Assembly (NCBI RefSeq): GCF_910591885.1
Contig: NC_063273.1
Span: forward strand, 2,852,001-2,916,000
Length of the DNA stretch: 64,000 nucleotides
DNA from: Bombus terrestris
Lineage: Eukaryota > Arthropoda > Insecta > Hymenoptera > Apidae
Direction of reading: 5' to 3'
Shown: piece by piece, positions 24,481-37,020 of the stretch
Layout of the letters: each line of letters opens with the position of its first letter
How positions within the stretch are numbered: position 1 is the stretch's first letter
The notes under the pieces: generated by a model
The model's input: the letters and a program-made list of their open reading frames with translations, nothing else
Databases searched by the model: none
Told to the model about the DNA's origin: nothing
Made by a program: the position numbers and the translations under genes

Positions 24481-25640
24481 CATCCAAAAATAATAGAACA
24501 CAAAATATAGTAGCCAGTACCTCCTCGCGAGCTCGCAACCCCAACCTTGAAAAGCTCAGTTCGGTCGTCTCTCTTGAAAACGGAGCATCATCCTCACACC
24601 TAGCCAGGCTGCGAAACAAAAAGATAAATCCTATTCTACCCCTGTTCTCCTGCAATTTCTCTGCCTTTCGCTCATTCGAACTACCTCCCTGATACGTTCT
24701 CGACGCGCAAAAGCAAAGGCAAGGCTCGCGAAGGAACGGGGAATAGTACTCGATAGAACGAGCTAGTCGAAACAGTAGAAACGGCAGAAAATAAGGACGG
24801 GTACAGGGTAGAGAAACGAGAGGAGAAGAGAGACAACACACGGTCGGTGAACCAATCGCATGCTGCGCCTGACAACCAGCCGACTACTATACTGCACCGT
24901 TGCGACCATTTGAGTTTCCTACTACAACGTTCGCCCTCTTTCTCTCGGACCCGTTCTATCCAGCTTTCAACCTGGCTCTTTCTCTCTTTCGTGTTTCCTC
25001 CTCGTCGCACCGATGATACTATCGTTCCTCTATCTATCTATATTCCATTTTCTCTCGCTCTCCGTGTCCAGCGTCCTCTTTCCACCCCTATACGTATATC
25101 GTCGAGCGTTCGTTCCCTCGACCAGCAGGTTCCCTCTCTCCGTCCCACCGTGTATCCTCCTCTCTTCATCAACCTCGAATTTTCCTCTCCGTCACTCCCG
25201 TTCCATTATATCTCCCGCCCGCTCGTACTTCCACGAAGCGACGGAGCACCGGCCGATTTTGCATTTAAATTTGGTAAATTTGCCGGAGTTGGCAAATGAG
25301 CTGTGGGCATGGTGTCTAATACTCGCGCACGAGCACGGCCGCCGATACACTGCGTCTAATGCCTCTGGAGAGGGTACGCGTGTATACATGTGTGTACAGT
25401 CCGCAGCAAAAGTCGGGGTCACGTCACCGGGGTAAAAAGGTCAGAGGGTTGCACGGCTGGAAAAGAATGCCGTTCCGAGTGGAGGAAGCAACAGGGGATA
25501 AGCATAGGTCGGTTTAGGATACGAAGTTGCACCGGACTTTCGTGCCCTTAACGAAACGTGAAGAGTTTCCGTCCTCTTTCCTCTTTGCTTAAGTACGGAG
25601 TATGCTGTAGTGGTCATTGTGTTTCTAATCAATTAATTAA
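24481..25640. other. CpG-rich block with purine-to-pyrimidine switch
   Basis: The + strand is purine-rich at about 24700-24840 and pyrimidine-rich at about 24890-25240. Long Ser/Leu/Pro frames (24404-24841 minus, 24847-25299 and 25013-25435 plus) follow from this bias. The R-to-Y polarity matches other switch points in the window. Possible divergent promoter; no gene named. Confidence 0.4.
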
Positions 25641-26760
25641 CCTTGATTAATGAAACGTAAGGAACCGGTAGATTATTAACGGGTTTGACTTTTCAAGTAT
25701 AAGAGCGTCGTAAAGCACGCGAAATAATCAGATGAACGAAATTAAGGTAATTTATGTTCAGAGTGGGTCGAATGTTAATCGAGCAACGTGTAAATCAACG
25801 CGTGGGAAAAAACGCCGCGCGTTCGTTCCTCTTGGACACGTGTTAACAAATCGATTTCATAAAATATTATGGATGCGTATAAAAAATAAAAAAGGAAAAA
25901 CAAAAAAACAAAAAAAAAAAAAATAGGAAAAAAGAGGAGCGAGAACGAAAGCGGAGCGTAGACAAGGAAAGAGACAATAGAAACGCGCGGGTCGAGCAGC
26001 CGTGGAAAAAAAACGAAAGCAATTTCATTCGCGGGTTTCATTCATCCCTAACCCCCACCTATTTCTGTCTTTCTCTCTCGATCTAACTGTTGTTAGCTTT
26101 TTTTAGTCATTGTTTCTTGCAACACACCGCGAACTGCTCGCCGATAAGCTGACAAATTCGGGCAACACGCGTCTCTCGCATCCGGCCTCGCTCGATTTCG
26201 TCGCGGACTGTACGCACCCACACGTGGGAAATAGTGCATAGGAAATGCAAACGTGTAGCGGAGAAGTTCGGACAGCACCCTCTAATTTTAGCCCGCAGAA
26301 GGCACCACCCTGTCACGCCTGTACGTGTCTGTTCATGTTGTAAAGTTGCGTTCCATTTTCATCGTACAGTCCTCTTTCCAAATTCGACCGGAACAACGAG
26401 CGAAAGGGTCGCGGTAGGAGGGCGCCTAGCGAAATCGGTGCGGTTTCCGGCTCGTCGTTGGAAACTTTTTGCATAGTTTCACGCCGATCCCTCCCATCCA
26501 CTGATAACCCGTACTGGCCGCAAGTGGAAGGAAAAGTCTCTTGGAACCTGATTGTCCTCGTTACCAAATTTCTGATAGCTCTTTGCCATTTTCACCAACT
26601 CAGAAAACCGTGCGGTCGTTCCTTTAATCGCATTCCATCGACACTTTTACCTTCTCCAAAACGCGAATTCGTGTTTTATTCGACAAGTTTGACGAATATA
26701 GTCTTGCAGGATGTTATGCAATCGCGATTCTAGGAAATTGAAATTGAATCTTCGCGAGGA
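25641..26760. other. Mixed CpG-rich and A-rich non-coding DNA
   Basis: Contains the A-rich run at 25880-25935 and a CpG-rich part at 26090-26740 that is open in several frames on both strands. No domain is recognised. Confidence 0.45.
25880..25935. repeat. A-rich low-complexity run
   Basis: Some 55 bp of nearly pure A with occasional G, C or T. It resembles a decayed poly-A tract, but no retro-element body is recognisable upstream. Confidence 0.75.
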
Positions 26761-27820
26761 AGTGTCGATGAAATTTTTGCGATGTATGGAAAGTTCATTG
26801 GTATTAGAAGATCATGTAGGTGAAATATGATGAATTCTTTTTTATGGGAAAATATTTCGACAACTGCTCCAACTGTCAATCGATCCTACATAAACAAAAC
26901 TGCGTTATTTAATTTTTAGATCGAGTATATACATCGAATAATACAAAAATATTGATTGTCGTAAAATTAACTAGATCGCTGGTTTCGTGGATTCGGTTCA
27001 CTTATTTTTATATCTTTGAATTATTTTTCAATTATATAATATTAAAATACCCACTTTTAGTCATCGAAAAACATCAAGATTAAAAAACTTAACAAAAATG
27101 GATTTATCGTGTCCTTTTTGTATAGTTTTCATTTGAGCGAGTTAAAAGTAAAATACGTGGTAAAAATGTTGCGAATGTTTTCTCTAATGCGAAAAATTAA
27201 TCCAATACTTGTTTGTTAGATACGATGCCATGAAGTTTGTTAGGTATCGATACGTTGCGCTGGTTTTGAATAAAGATCGATTGACGAAAAATGTTATATA
27301 GGTCGATATTTTGATTCTTGTATTTTGGAATATTTTCAATTTTTATCTCGACTGGAATATGCATTACAACTTACAATATTCTCTTGTGCATATATCTTAA
27401 ATTTATCAAAAATTTCTATTGAACGCAAAAAGGATTAAATTTGTACAAAATACTAACAAGGTATCTTCTACTGACAATTTCGTATTTATACATATTTTAA
27501 CAGAATTTTCATCTTGCGTTGTTGTAGTTATATTATTTTTATTAATCTTACCACCCGCCTTATATTTTCTGCTTATTCAAATAAATCTCTCTTCCAGAAA
27601 ATTTGAAAAAATTCGACGAACTCGCCCACACCCCTTTTTCATATCATTTACAACATTATCCACATTTTCCACAAGCACCATCTCATTCCTACCATATCAG
27701 ACCCGCTAAACACGTATCCATTGCACAAAGAAAGCCAACCGTACAAACATACTGTAGGAACGTGGCTTCAATGTTACACATAGTGGCTCGCATAGTTATG
27801 CGTTAGAACGCATTGCGAAG
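26761..27820. other. AT-rich non-coding stretch
   Basis: AT-rich. A 96-codon frame at 27419-27709 opens at TTG and encodes a hydrophobic run, as T-rich DNA does by chance. A short imperfect direct repeat, gtttgttag followed by atacgat or gtatcgat, occurs at 27208 and 27235. Confidence 0.5.
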
Positions 27821-28440
27821 GACACACGCGTGGAAAAAGAGCGTGGAACGGGTTTGTTGGTACGCGATGAAAATTCACGGATCATTAGAGAGGTTCTGGT
27901 GGTCGCGTTCCACGTAGAGTTGCATTAATTCGCGAACGTCTGGCCGACATTTGAATGAAGCGAAAGAAAGGGTAGGAGGTAAACACGCGAGAAGAACGTG
28001 AGCGCGCGAAAGGTGGTGGAAAAAAGCTGGACCGACCGGTACGAAACGTGGGGGTGTTAGGGAGAGAACTTCAAACCGGCTGTCTCTCTATTTTTGTCTC
28101 TTCTCTGCCTTTCTATCTCGTAATTAAAGAGTTCTGCACGTAATATCTAAAAACATAGAGAAAAATTCAGAGACGAATGACCGGGCTGCGTGAAATTCGC
28201 GTCGACGCCGCGTAGATAGACGGATAAATAAAGAGAAAGAATTCTAATGTAATTATTTTTTATACGCCTCCATTACGCTTTTTACTCGAAAGAGTCTGAC
28301 GTTCCTTGCCGATTAAATCGGTTCGTAAGAATGATTTCGTAGTCGAGGGGTGAATCGATGTTAAAAGAGGGGTACGGCTTTCAAACAAGGGCTCTTGTTT
28401 GACCGAGGCTCGATTTGGTGCATTTTCTTACCGACACACG
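27821..28440. other. CpG-rich block
   Basis: CpG-rich, non-repetitive, no frame over 60 codons. Possible regulatory element. Confidence 0.4.
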
Positions 28441-29790
28441 GACGACGATAGAAGATGAAAGGTTCTAAGAGGAAATCAATTACATTACTGAGGAGAACAT
28501 CGAACTTCCATCTCTTGTTTGTTTTACAGATTCGAATAATCTAACAATAAGATAAAGTCTTTTGTATGCTAAGACTACATTTGAATGACCTTTATTTTTT
28601 GATTTGATAACTTTTAATATTCTCAACCTTCTTACAACCGAATATTTTTGACCCAAATAAAATATGTTTTCTTCAGTTATTGATTAGAGGTATATTTTTT
28701 TCTAAGCTCCTTACAATGGAGAACGTAATACACTAAAAATATGTAGAGCCAATGTTAATGAAGATAAATACATTTATCGTTTAATTGATCAATAATATTT
28801 TAAGGTACGTTGTTACTTATAGATAACATACACTGTGTAAAGATTAATTGTTTAGTGAAACGTAATATTGAAATAGGATCAAACTATACAGATAAATTAA
28901 GTATAAAAGCAATCGTATCGGGAAAAGCTTTTTAATCTACAACCGGTATTTAAAATAATCATTATTTCGTGATGTTGTAATTTGTGTTATTCTTAATTGT
29001 ACAGGAAATTTAAATCTTAAAATAATCTAAATAAAATCGTTATCGGAAAACTGCAATGAGAAGATCGAATTAAAATTTAAATCGCGGAATGCAATCGAAT
29101 AGTAAGTTGAGAGTTTAAATGAAGAGAACGAGATATACTTTTTTGAATAATGGATACATAATAGGAGAACCTTTTTTAGTTTTACTTCGATAAGAGTAAT
29201 GAACCATTGATCAACAAAGAGTTATCGGCGCAATTGTATCTACGTATCGAGATTTTTTACCGTTCTCTGAGAATCGTTTTTAATGGAACGATGTACAAAG
29301 TAAAGCTGTCAAAGTTTATGTATCTCCTTTTATACGATAAAACAATGTTTGCAACATGTACAGAGCGCGCTTTTAATCATTCTATATGCATATCCATACA
29401 ATTATTCTTTTCTAATGATCATTTGTATTGCATTAACACTCCATCATTTACAAGGGAAATACTAAAAATCACAAACAAGAACGAAACTAAGCCTCGTGAT
29501 ACTCAATCAAATTATATTAATATAAACATTTTAATATAAACAAGAATTGTATACTTACATAAAAAAATAATATTATCGAATAATGTCGAGCTATAGGACA
29601 GCATTAAACAGAACACAAGAGAAAAATAGCTATATCTAACAAAACAATATAGATAATATAGTAAACTAACTCGATTTTGTGAAATTGAGAGAATAGAAAA
29701 AAAGCTCGGAAGAAGGATACAAGAAATGTTTCTGTAATTTACATTCGCAGTCGTAATAAAAATAGGTATAGCAGATTCTTTCCTTCTTCA
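28441..29790. other. AT-rich non-coding stretch
   Basis: AT-rich. The 110-codon + frame at 29207-29539 is long for such composition but opens at TTG and shows no motif, so I do not call it. Confidence 0.5.
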
Positions 29791-30740
29791 AATCGCATAC
29801 AGACGTTCGTTATCAGTTATCGTCGTTTCCCATGAATTTCTTCGCTTCTTATCAGCGATGGACGCGCACAATCGGAAAAAAGTCGGTGAAAAATGGTCGA
29901 TGCGCGGGCGTTCGCTTCATTCGATTTCCCCGATCGAAAAATCGAACGTTAACATCGAATCGGCAATGAGGCGGCTCGTGCTGGAACCGGATTATCGAGA
30001 TCGAGTAGGGAAAAGAGATAGAGAGTAAGGCGAACGTGCTTTAATCTCACAAAGTACTCGTACATTTCGAATTCCGTTCATTCGACGCGTCACTGCCCCC
30101 CTCCCGCTTCCTGTCTAGCAACGATACAAAATAATCTATTAACAGGGAACATAATCGTATTTTCGGACAGGTTTCGAACGTTATGAATGTCGTTAGAGGA
30201 AGCTTCTCGCGTTATGAACGATCAGGAATATGTCCAGAACGTTGTTCCATTGTTAATTATTAAATTGGCGCATATGAAATGTCCTTTTTTTTAATACAAC
30301 GTAGTTCCTTCAAAATATCATATTTCTCCATTACTTAGTCTAGTGATTTTCACGTGATTTAATGCATTTCTCCAGCGACTAATGAGTTTCGTTATTACAG
30401 ATTTTTAATAATTCTGATTTCAGAAGAATTCAAAAATTCCTAGAATAGAATTTACAGTTGTTTCATTTACAATTCTATTCCCCTTGAAATAACGTATGTA
30501 TTAAAAAACGTTCTAGTTGGAACACAGAATAAATAATGTTACCCTCGCCTAAGTATCAATAATCAATCTCGCTTTCGTATTTATAAAAACACTTGTGTTC
30601 TTTCACTTCCTATCCTGTATTTTATAGTACGAAAAAGGCGAGATCTAGCGTTAGAATCACAAACAGAGATATCGTATCGTATAACCAAGAGACAATTTCG
30701 CCAAGAACGATATTGTACATTCTTCGCCGGTCAGGTGGAG
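29791..30740. other. CpG patch then AT-rich DNA
   Basis: CpG-rich at 29800-30120, AT-rich afterwards. No gene seen. Confidence 0.5.
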
Positions 30741-31540
30741 AAAAGTTGTACATCAAGAGACTAAATCGTCAATACCCTTCCAAAGATGAACTACAGTTCG
30801 ACTCTGACAAGTTGTTCCGGTCACCTATTCATCCTACGTCCCCCTTCCTCGTGTCATCCCTTGAGTTCCTTCTTGTCTGCACTATATCTTGGTCTCCGTT
30901 CATCTCGCGAGCAGAACACGCGGCTGTTTTTTCCGTGGCGGCACGTACCATCATTTTTGCTGTTCCAGCGAGGCTCGAACAGCGTCGCGGCGAGGCGCGG
31001 CACGTAACGCAACGCGACGTAACGTAATACGGAGAAATAATAGGTTGATGAGGGGGATGAACGTGGTTACACGTTGGGAGGGAGGAGGAGCGGAGGAGGC
31101 AGCGGCTACGCCGGCGAGAGGCAGCCACGGGGAGACAGGGGCTTGGCGAGGCACGAACCGAGCTCTAGGGGGTGGCGGCGTCCTGTTCATTATGCAACGA
31201 CGCGACTGTATCCCCCTGGTACAACGAGCGCCGGTTCTCTGTTGCACCGGAAAACCGGCGCAAAGTACAATCGGGAGCCCCCGTGGTTAATGAGTCGACC
31301 GAACAAAGCGAAAAACCGTCCATTAAATAATGCGCGATGCAACGTCGGACCGCCGGAGCTCCTGGATATGCACGGAACCAACCGGCGAAACGGGATCCCC
31401 CTTTTCCTGGAAATTCACCGTCATTGCATCCAACGGCCCTATGCACTTGCGATTCGCGATTCGCGGCACTGACGATGGGGTCGTGAGTGGCCAAGAATTC
31501 CGTTTGGTAATTTACGGAAGTTGTTCGCGAGAATAGATAA
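30741..31540. other. CpG-rich block, multi-frame open
   Basis: A GC/CpG-rich block with at least eight overlapping frames of 60-144 codons on both strands (30593-31560), all unrecognisable. It includes a purine-rich run (31070-31150) and a short CpG repeat built from acgtaacgcaacgcgacgta (from about 31001). Openness on both strands reflects rare A/T-rich stops. The information-rich part 31190-31500 looks like a conserved non-coding element candidate. Confidence 0.4.
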
Positions 31541-33280
31541 GTTAACGTTTTAAGGTCCAAGCTATGAAATAGTTATTATATCGACTATTAGAAAATAATG
31601 TGTATAAATTTAAAGTGTACTGGAAATTTTCATATAAGGAATTTGTCAGCCCGGTTCAAGAAGACTACTCGAAAATCAAAGTTATAATCAGAGTTGGGAT
31701 AGCATCATTTTAGAAATGATTTTCGTTTAGTTGCGTGACAGATTTAATGCAACAGAGAAAAAAATATGCGTATTCGGGTTAGTTATTAGAACAGGAGGAA
31801 AATATTCGAGGATATTAGTTTAAAATTGATAATGAGGTATAGTAATCTGTATTAATTTGATATGATTGAATTGAGAATGGAAATTAAACGATAATGGCTG
31901 TTTTTCTAATTTATTGGATAAACTGATCGAAATTACCTTTTAAATATCCGTTTTGACCAGTATATTGACTATATGAGAAAGAATTTCGAAATAGTTCTGG
32001 CTACAGTAATTTTTATATAGCATAGCGTCATTGGACCCGTTTATTTGTTTAAAAATTTGCACATTTTTTGCACAATTTCAATTTTATAGATAAAATTAGC
32101 TCAACGATTAAAACGTTAAGCATCGTTTCTCATGTTAGATGGTACCAAAAAATTAAACGTTAAAATGTACTAACATGAAATGTATGCGGTGGATTGTTTC
32201 ACATTCCAACAACCACTATGGTACATTTATTAATTTTCTCGGTATTAATTAAGTGGTTTCTCAACGTTCTCTCTTAACCAAGGTCCTTCCGCTATCTAAA
32301 GATTTCCGATATTATATACAGAATATATTATATGCAATTACGTTAAACCGATTACGCTTGATTATTAAAGATATAATATAGTGTATTAATACTGCCACTT
32401 CTTCCATGTTAACAAAGAAAAATTTCTAGATGTTAATGATGTGTGTTTTATAAATTTCATTTCTCATTCACTTTCTCGAATTCTCCATTGGAATTTCTTG
32501 ACAAACTATTTCACCATGTTGAGATTTTTTAACATATATTTTCGTCTTATATTATATTTCGTATATCATGTCGTATTATATAGATATCACGATAAATAAA
32601 TATTTGCAACTTCTGTATTTTAATACTTTGATGGAGAAGTGATACCTATGAAGAAATTATTTGGTTTCCTTAGATATAGCTCTGATACGACCTAAAAATG
32701 GTAGAAAACCTTTTAACACTCGTAGAATTATAATTTCAGACATGTTGAAAATTTAATGAAATTACATTATTAATCCAGTCTAACAGGACGAATAAATCAG
32801 AGATGAAGCATTTAATAAGTATTTTGGTAAGAAAATTATTTTCTCGTTTCATGACTTATTCATACGTACAACTGCGTTTAACTTCAAGTTCTCTATTTCA
32901 ATTCGTTGAATTACTAAATAGCTTCGTAAAAATACGTTTGAGAAAGTTTCAAAAGAAATCGAATTTATGTTGATAAAAATGATATTAATTAAATATTCCG
33001 ATACAAGTTGTACAACGATTACGGAATATCCTGCGTGAAATTTTCGAAATTACAAACCACAAATGGACTTCGTAAAACCACTGGAAGAATTGCCTCACGA
33101 GTTTCACATTTATAAATGTTCAAAACAATTAACAGGAACAAATTGATATTGACAGAGAATATTAATTATTCTCAATCAAAAACTACACCGATAACATAAT
33201 GTTTAAAATAGTCATATATGCCTAATAACAGTCGATAGAAGAAATAATATCTTGCCACGTGAAATAATTTGCCAACGTAG
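31541..33280. other. Long AT-rich non-coding stretch
   Basis: About 1.7 kb of AT-rich DNA with no frame over 60 codons, no repeat and no RNA signature that I can see. Confidence 0.6.
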
Positions 33281-33720
33281 ACATAAAAGATTCTGGCCTG
33301 GCTGACGAAACGAAAAGGGTGGCTGGGTCGACATTCACATCCATGCGCGCGTAGATTCCCGGCAAGCAGTCTCGGCGAAGAGCGAGCTGACGCACCCTGC
33401 GTTTTATCTAAACTTTCATCTAAACTCCCCTATGCATCTAATCGCGCCACCCCACCACTATTTTCTATGAAAGGGCCAGGAAAGGAGTTGGAGTGGGGTT
33501 GGTCGAGGATGGTGGGGAAACTTGCACACACGCAGCTGCGAGCGAATAAGCGTATATGGATCGCGCTGGAAGGGGTAACAACCCTTAATAAGTGCGCACT
33601 CGAAGAGGGCGCAGCAGCTCGTGAAAGAGCGTTAAGAAAGATCGTCGTGAAGCTGTCTTAGGGAATTAACCTACAATTTTACGACCCTTTTATACTGCGT
33701 AACAATCATCGCGACCTTCT
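33281..33720. other. CpG-rich patch
   Basis: CpG-rich; one 64-codon frame (33467-33661) with no recognised domain. Confidence 0.4.
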
Positions 33721-34370
33721 AGGATCCTAACCACCCTTTCTACGCTTTTTCGTGTCTCTGAATTTTGAAACGACAGGATTGATCGAATATGCTTTCAGTT
33801 GACGAATAGAATGTTAGTAATTTTGCATAAAAGTAAATTTTCAATTTTTCAGGTGGATATATATATATATATAGCTTTTACCTATAGTTTCAACTAGTTT
33901 TATTCTTCATTTTTAACTGATATTTATGAAATATAGCAAAGAGGCTAGAATATTTAATAGAAAGATTGAATATTGTTTAAATATCTAAACAATAGGTGCT
34001 ATAAAGCCTAGATAACTATATTTGAACAAAATCTCTTTCGTACACGTACGCTAAAATACTGAATAAAATTTCTATCTTAAGCATTTTTCTACAACACGTT
34101 TTCATTCATTAATAGAAGTACCCTGAAACACAACGAGACATAAGCAAAGCACAAAAACCAATAAATTACAAACTCTACATTTACCATACCTACAAACTAA
34201 AACATTTCGTTTAAAAGCCAAACTACCCTTTATCATTTTAACAGCAAAAAGGAATATGCTGATTATTTCTTACGTGTGATGAAATATCTCATTCAAGGCC
34301 ACCGATAATCAATTCATTCAATCAATGGAAACGACGTTCATCTCAGGATAAATCGATCCTTCTATTTCCA
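33721..34370. other. AT-rich non-coding stretch
   Basis: AT-rich, with a TA run at 33857-33873. Nothing else seen. Confidence 0.55.
33857..33873. repeat. (TA)n microsatellite
   Basis: Alternating AT run of 17 bp. Confidence 0.8.
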
Positions 34371-35040
34371 TTAGTATTGGTCACCGCCTCACCTGGTTTC
34401 ACCAGGGATTTGTCTCGCCGAATCCAACGTCACGCGGAATAAAAACTCATTCTCTCGTGACGGGCGAGAAACGTCGTCGGAAGATTGCTAGGGTTTAAAA
34501 GAAGCAGAAGAGCGAGGTCGAAAGATGGTCAAGGGTGACGATCGCAGGGCGAGACCCGTCATCTCTGGAAAGGACGGAATTTTTTTTTTTTCTCCTCGCG
34601 AAGCGGTTAAAATGTAAATTAAGTCGACGTGCTTAAGAATGTGAGATTATTAAGAGAGACTGCCGCTTCCGCGGGTATTACATACTTGCGAAAACATTTC
34701 TCTACTTTTTATTTTTTCGTCGGATACGACCGCGCATTATAAAGCACATATTTTCTTCTTTTCTTCCTTTTGTCCTTTTTCCATCTCTCCGTGGCACCGT
34801 TGTTGACTTCCTCGAGAGACGCGACCACGCTCGTCGAGTGCTTCTTAAAGTTTCAACGAGCAGACCCTGCCCAGCTCAAGTTCGTTGCAGTTAGAAGGAA
34901 GTCCACGAGAGTGTTTTCCGCGAGAAAAATTTCAGCCTCGCTCGTGGACTTTGCAAGTAGATGGTACGGAGTAAGGAAGGAAAGTTGAGTGCACTTTTTA
35001 TGTTAAATGAGACTACGGCGGTAATGGAGATCTGGATGAT
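34371..35040. other. CpG-rich block
   Basis: CpG-rich block containing a T12 run (34580-34591) and a 72-codon frame (34770-34988) without recognised domain. Confidence 0.4.
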
Positions 35041-35880
35041 GGCGAGTAGAATTAACGGTAGCGAGAATCGTAATTTTCAAATGTGCACGGAATGGTATAA
35101 TTTTACGCGCGTAATGACGTGGAAGTGAGCAAATTGTGAAATTTATTTAGAATCGTTTCGCGTTTATGGATGAATAATTGAAAGAAATATTATGACATTA
35201 TTGGTAAAGTTGGAATAATTAACATTGAAAGTTTCTAAATAATTGTGGCGAGTTATAGGATATATGTATGTTTTATATATCGTGGAACATATTGAATTTA
35301 AAACATGGAATTCTAACGGATTTGCAAGACACTCAGAAATATAGAAATTCGATAAATTTTATACTTCTACGTGTATTATATTGTAATGTAAATAGGTTTC
35401 ATTAAATTGCTCTCCAAGAGTCATAGCGAAATTGCTAAGGGAATTTCTACATCGAACATAATTTAATTGTTACAAATAACTGAATTCGGAGACTTGGTTT
35501 GGTATTTGCAGAAATTTGTCTGCAACTGTATCGCATGGTCTAATTAATGAAATACAACAAATGCGAATATTAGAGCAGGAAGGTACCTACGAATACTTTA
35601 CACATGGACGTGAAAAATTAATTAACGGCAGAAATATAGTATATGTATAGTTTTATCAAAATGTACTGCCTTTAAAAATTACTTGTTTGTAGTTCTAGCG
35701 TTGCTTCGGGATTAAACAAGAATATATCAATTTTGTACATTAGTACAGAAATTATATAGATATCTATAACAGAACGTAAGTACAGCAGTATACCAGAAGT
35801 AAAAATGTAGATATATTAAAACCATATTTTCAATCTACGCACAGTAGCCATACTTCGTTGAGAAAGATTCGTATCGTAAA
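35041..35880. other. AT-rich non-coding stretch
   Basis: AT-rich; nothing seen. Confidence 0.6.
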
Positions 35881-37020
35881 ACGGAGCTTCAAAACCACCC
35901 CTTCTTCATCTCAGAAATTATTCAGAAGAAAACTTGTCCGTGCAATTCTCGTATGCTTGGACAGCGGTAAACTCTTCAAACCGGACTACATCTAAGGCAC
36001 GATTCAATTACTAAAGGGGTCCGTACGATTAGATTCTCCCCTGCGCTCGATATTTCCAGCATCCCTCGCGAAAAGAGGGCGCCACGTAACCGTGCCTAGA
36101 ACATATCGAATTAACATTCTTCGCGGCCCACGTCAAACCGATCGACACAGGAAAAATCGTTCGCTGGCCGCGAAAGATAAAACTCTCCACTATGCTGCGC
36201 TCCTCTTTCCATACGTATAAGGAAAAAACCGTCGAAAGTCCGAAGAAGAAAACGGTAAAGGAAAAGGAGGAGGCAACGTATGGAGATAGTGTGGAGGCAA
36301 TCAGTGGCAGCGTTCACAAGGAATCGCCGAGTACCGATTACCCGAGGCCATAATCGAATCAAGCAGCGCTATTTATTTTTCCATCCATTTAAAAACGTGT
36401 TAAAATGCAAAAAAGCGAATGGCAGACTACGAGAAGCAGGGATTGTGCGACGGTGGAGCGCGGCAGGACGGTTGGAAACACCGGAATCTCGCCAGAGGAA
36501 GCGGCGCAGGAGGAAGAGAAAGAGAGAGAGGTGGTCCGGGAGGAGAAAGATCGACGAGCACGAGAACGAGTGAGGCTGCTAGCGAAAAGGGATGCCAGGG
36601 GGTGGCCGGGGCGCACGCAGGGGTCCCGACAGGGGGGTGGGTAGCCACGATCAGGCCGGGTGCGGCGGAGTAAAGGGTGAAAATGCAAAAAGGCGCCGGG
36701 GGCCTCGCTCAATACCGAAGCGGCGGCGCAAGCGCCTTCATTTTGTTTTTCGTACGTCGCCGCGTCGCTTTCGTTTTTCCAAGATGGCCGCCCGCTCTCG
36801 CGTGCACGACGTCGGTAACTGGTCCCCTTGAAGTGGTGCCGTACCGCCGCGGCGCATTCTACTTTGCCGGCCGGAGAAGAAATCACCGCCGAAAACGCGG
36901 CCACGCTGCGGCGCTTCGCTCGCCGCGGAATTACTACCCTTTCGAATCTCACCCCGGGAGACTTCGATACTGGTAGAACGACGATCTTCGGATTTGGATA
37001 AAAAATCGGAGACGGTCACG
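35881..37020. other. CpG-rich block with TISU-like motif
   Basis: One of the most GC/CpG-rich segments of the window. The + strand is purine-rich at 36403-36670, then balanced and very CpG-dense to 36960. Multiple frames are open on both strands (longest 187 codons, minus, 36389-36952), all low-complexity Arg/Ser/Ala. A TISU/YY1-like motif lies at 36780-36791 just after a T-rich stretch. Good promoter candidate. Confidence 0.4.
36780..36791 (+). promoter_or_regulatory. TISU/YY1-like element with embedded ATG
   Basis: CAAGATGGCCGC matches the TISU consensus SAASATGGCGGC at 11 of 12 positions and differs at the same place as the copy at 11387. It follows a pyrimidine stretch (tttcgtttttcc), as expected just downstream of some transcription starts. 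The embedded ATG (36784) opens only 15 codons (MAARSRVHDVGNWSP), with a weak donor-like gtaact inside. YY1/PHO binding is an alternative role. Confidence 0.35.

Noticed and set aside
24404..25435. Frames of 109-150 codons on both strands
   Set aside because: Composition artefacts of a purine-then-pyrimidine tract; no recognisable motif.
27419..27709. 96-codon frame with a hydrophobic, membrane-like run
   Set aside because: It opens at TTG in T-rich DNA, which yields Phe/Leu/Ile/Val runs by chance; no family is recognised.
29207..29539. 110-codon + frame in AT-rich DNA
   Set aside because: It opens at TTG, has no recognisable motif, no splice context and no promoter.
35993..36001. taaggcacg, the 5' end of miR-124
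   Set aside because: Only 9 nt match. This microRNA is nearly invariant across animals, the rest differs, and no hairpin with the expected opposite arm is visible.
36389..36952. 187-codon minus-strand open frame
   Set aside because: Arg/Ser/Ala low complexity in the most CpG-dense block; several other frames are open there too.
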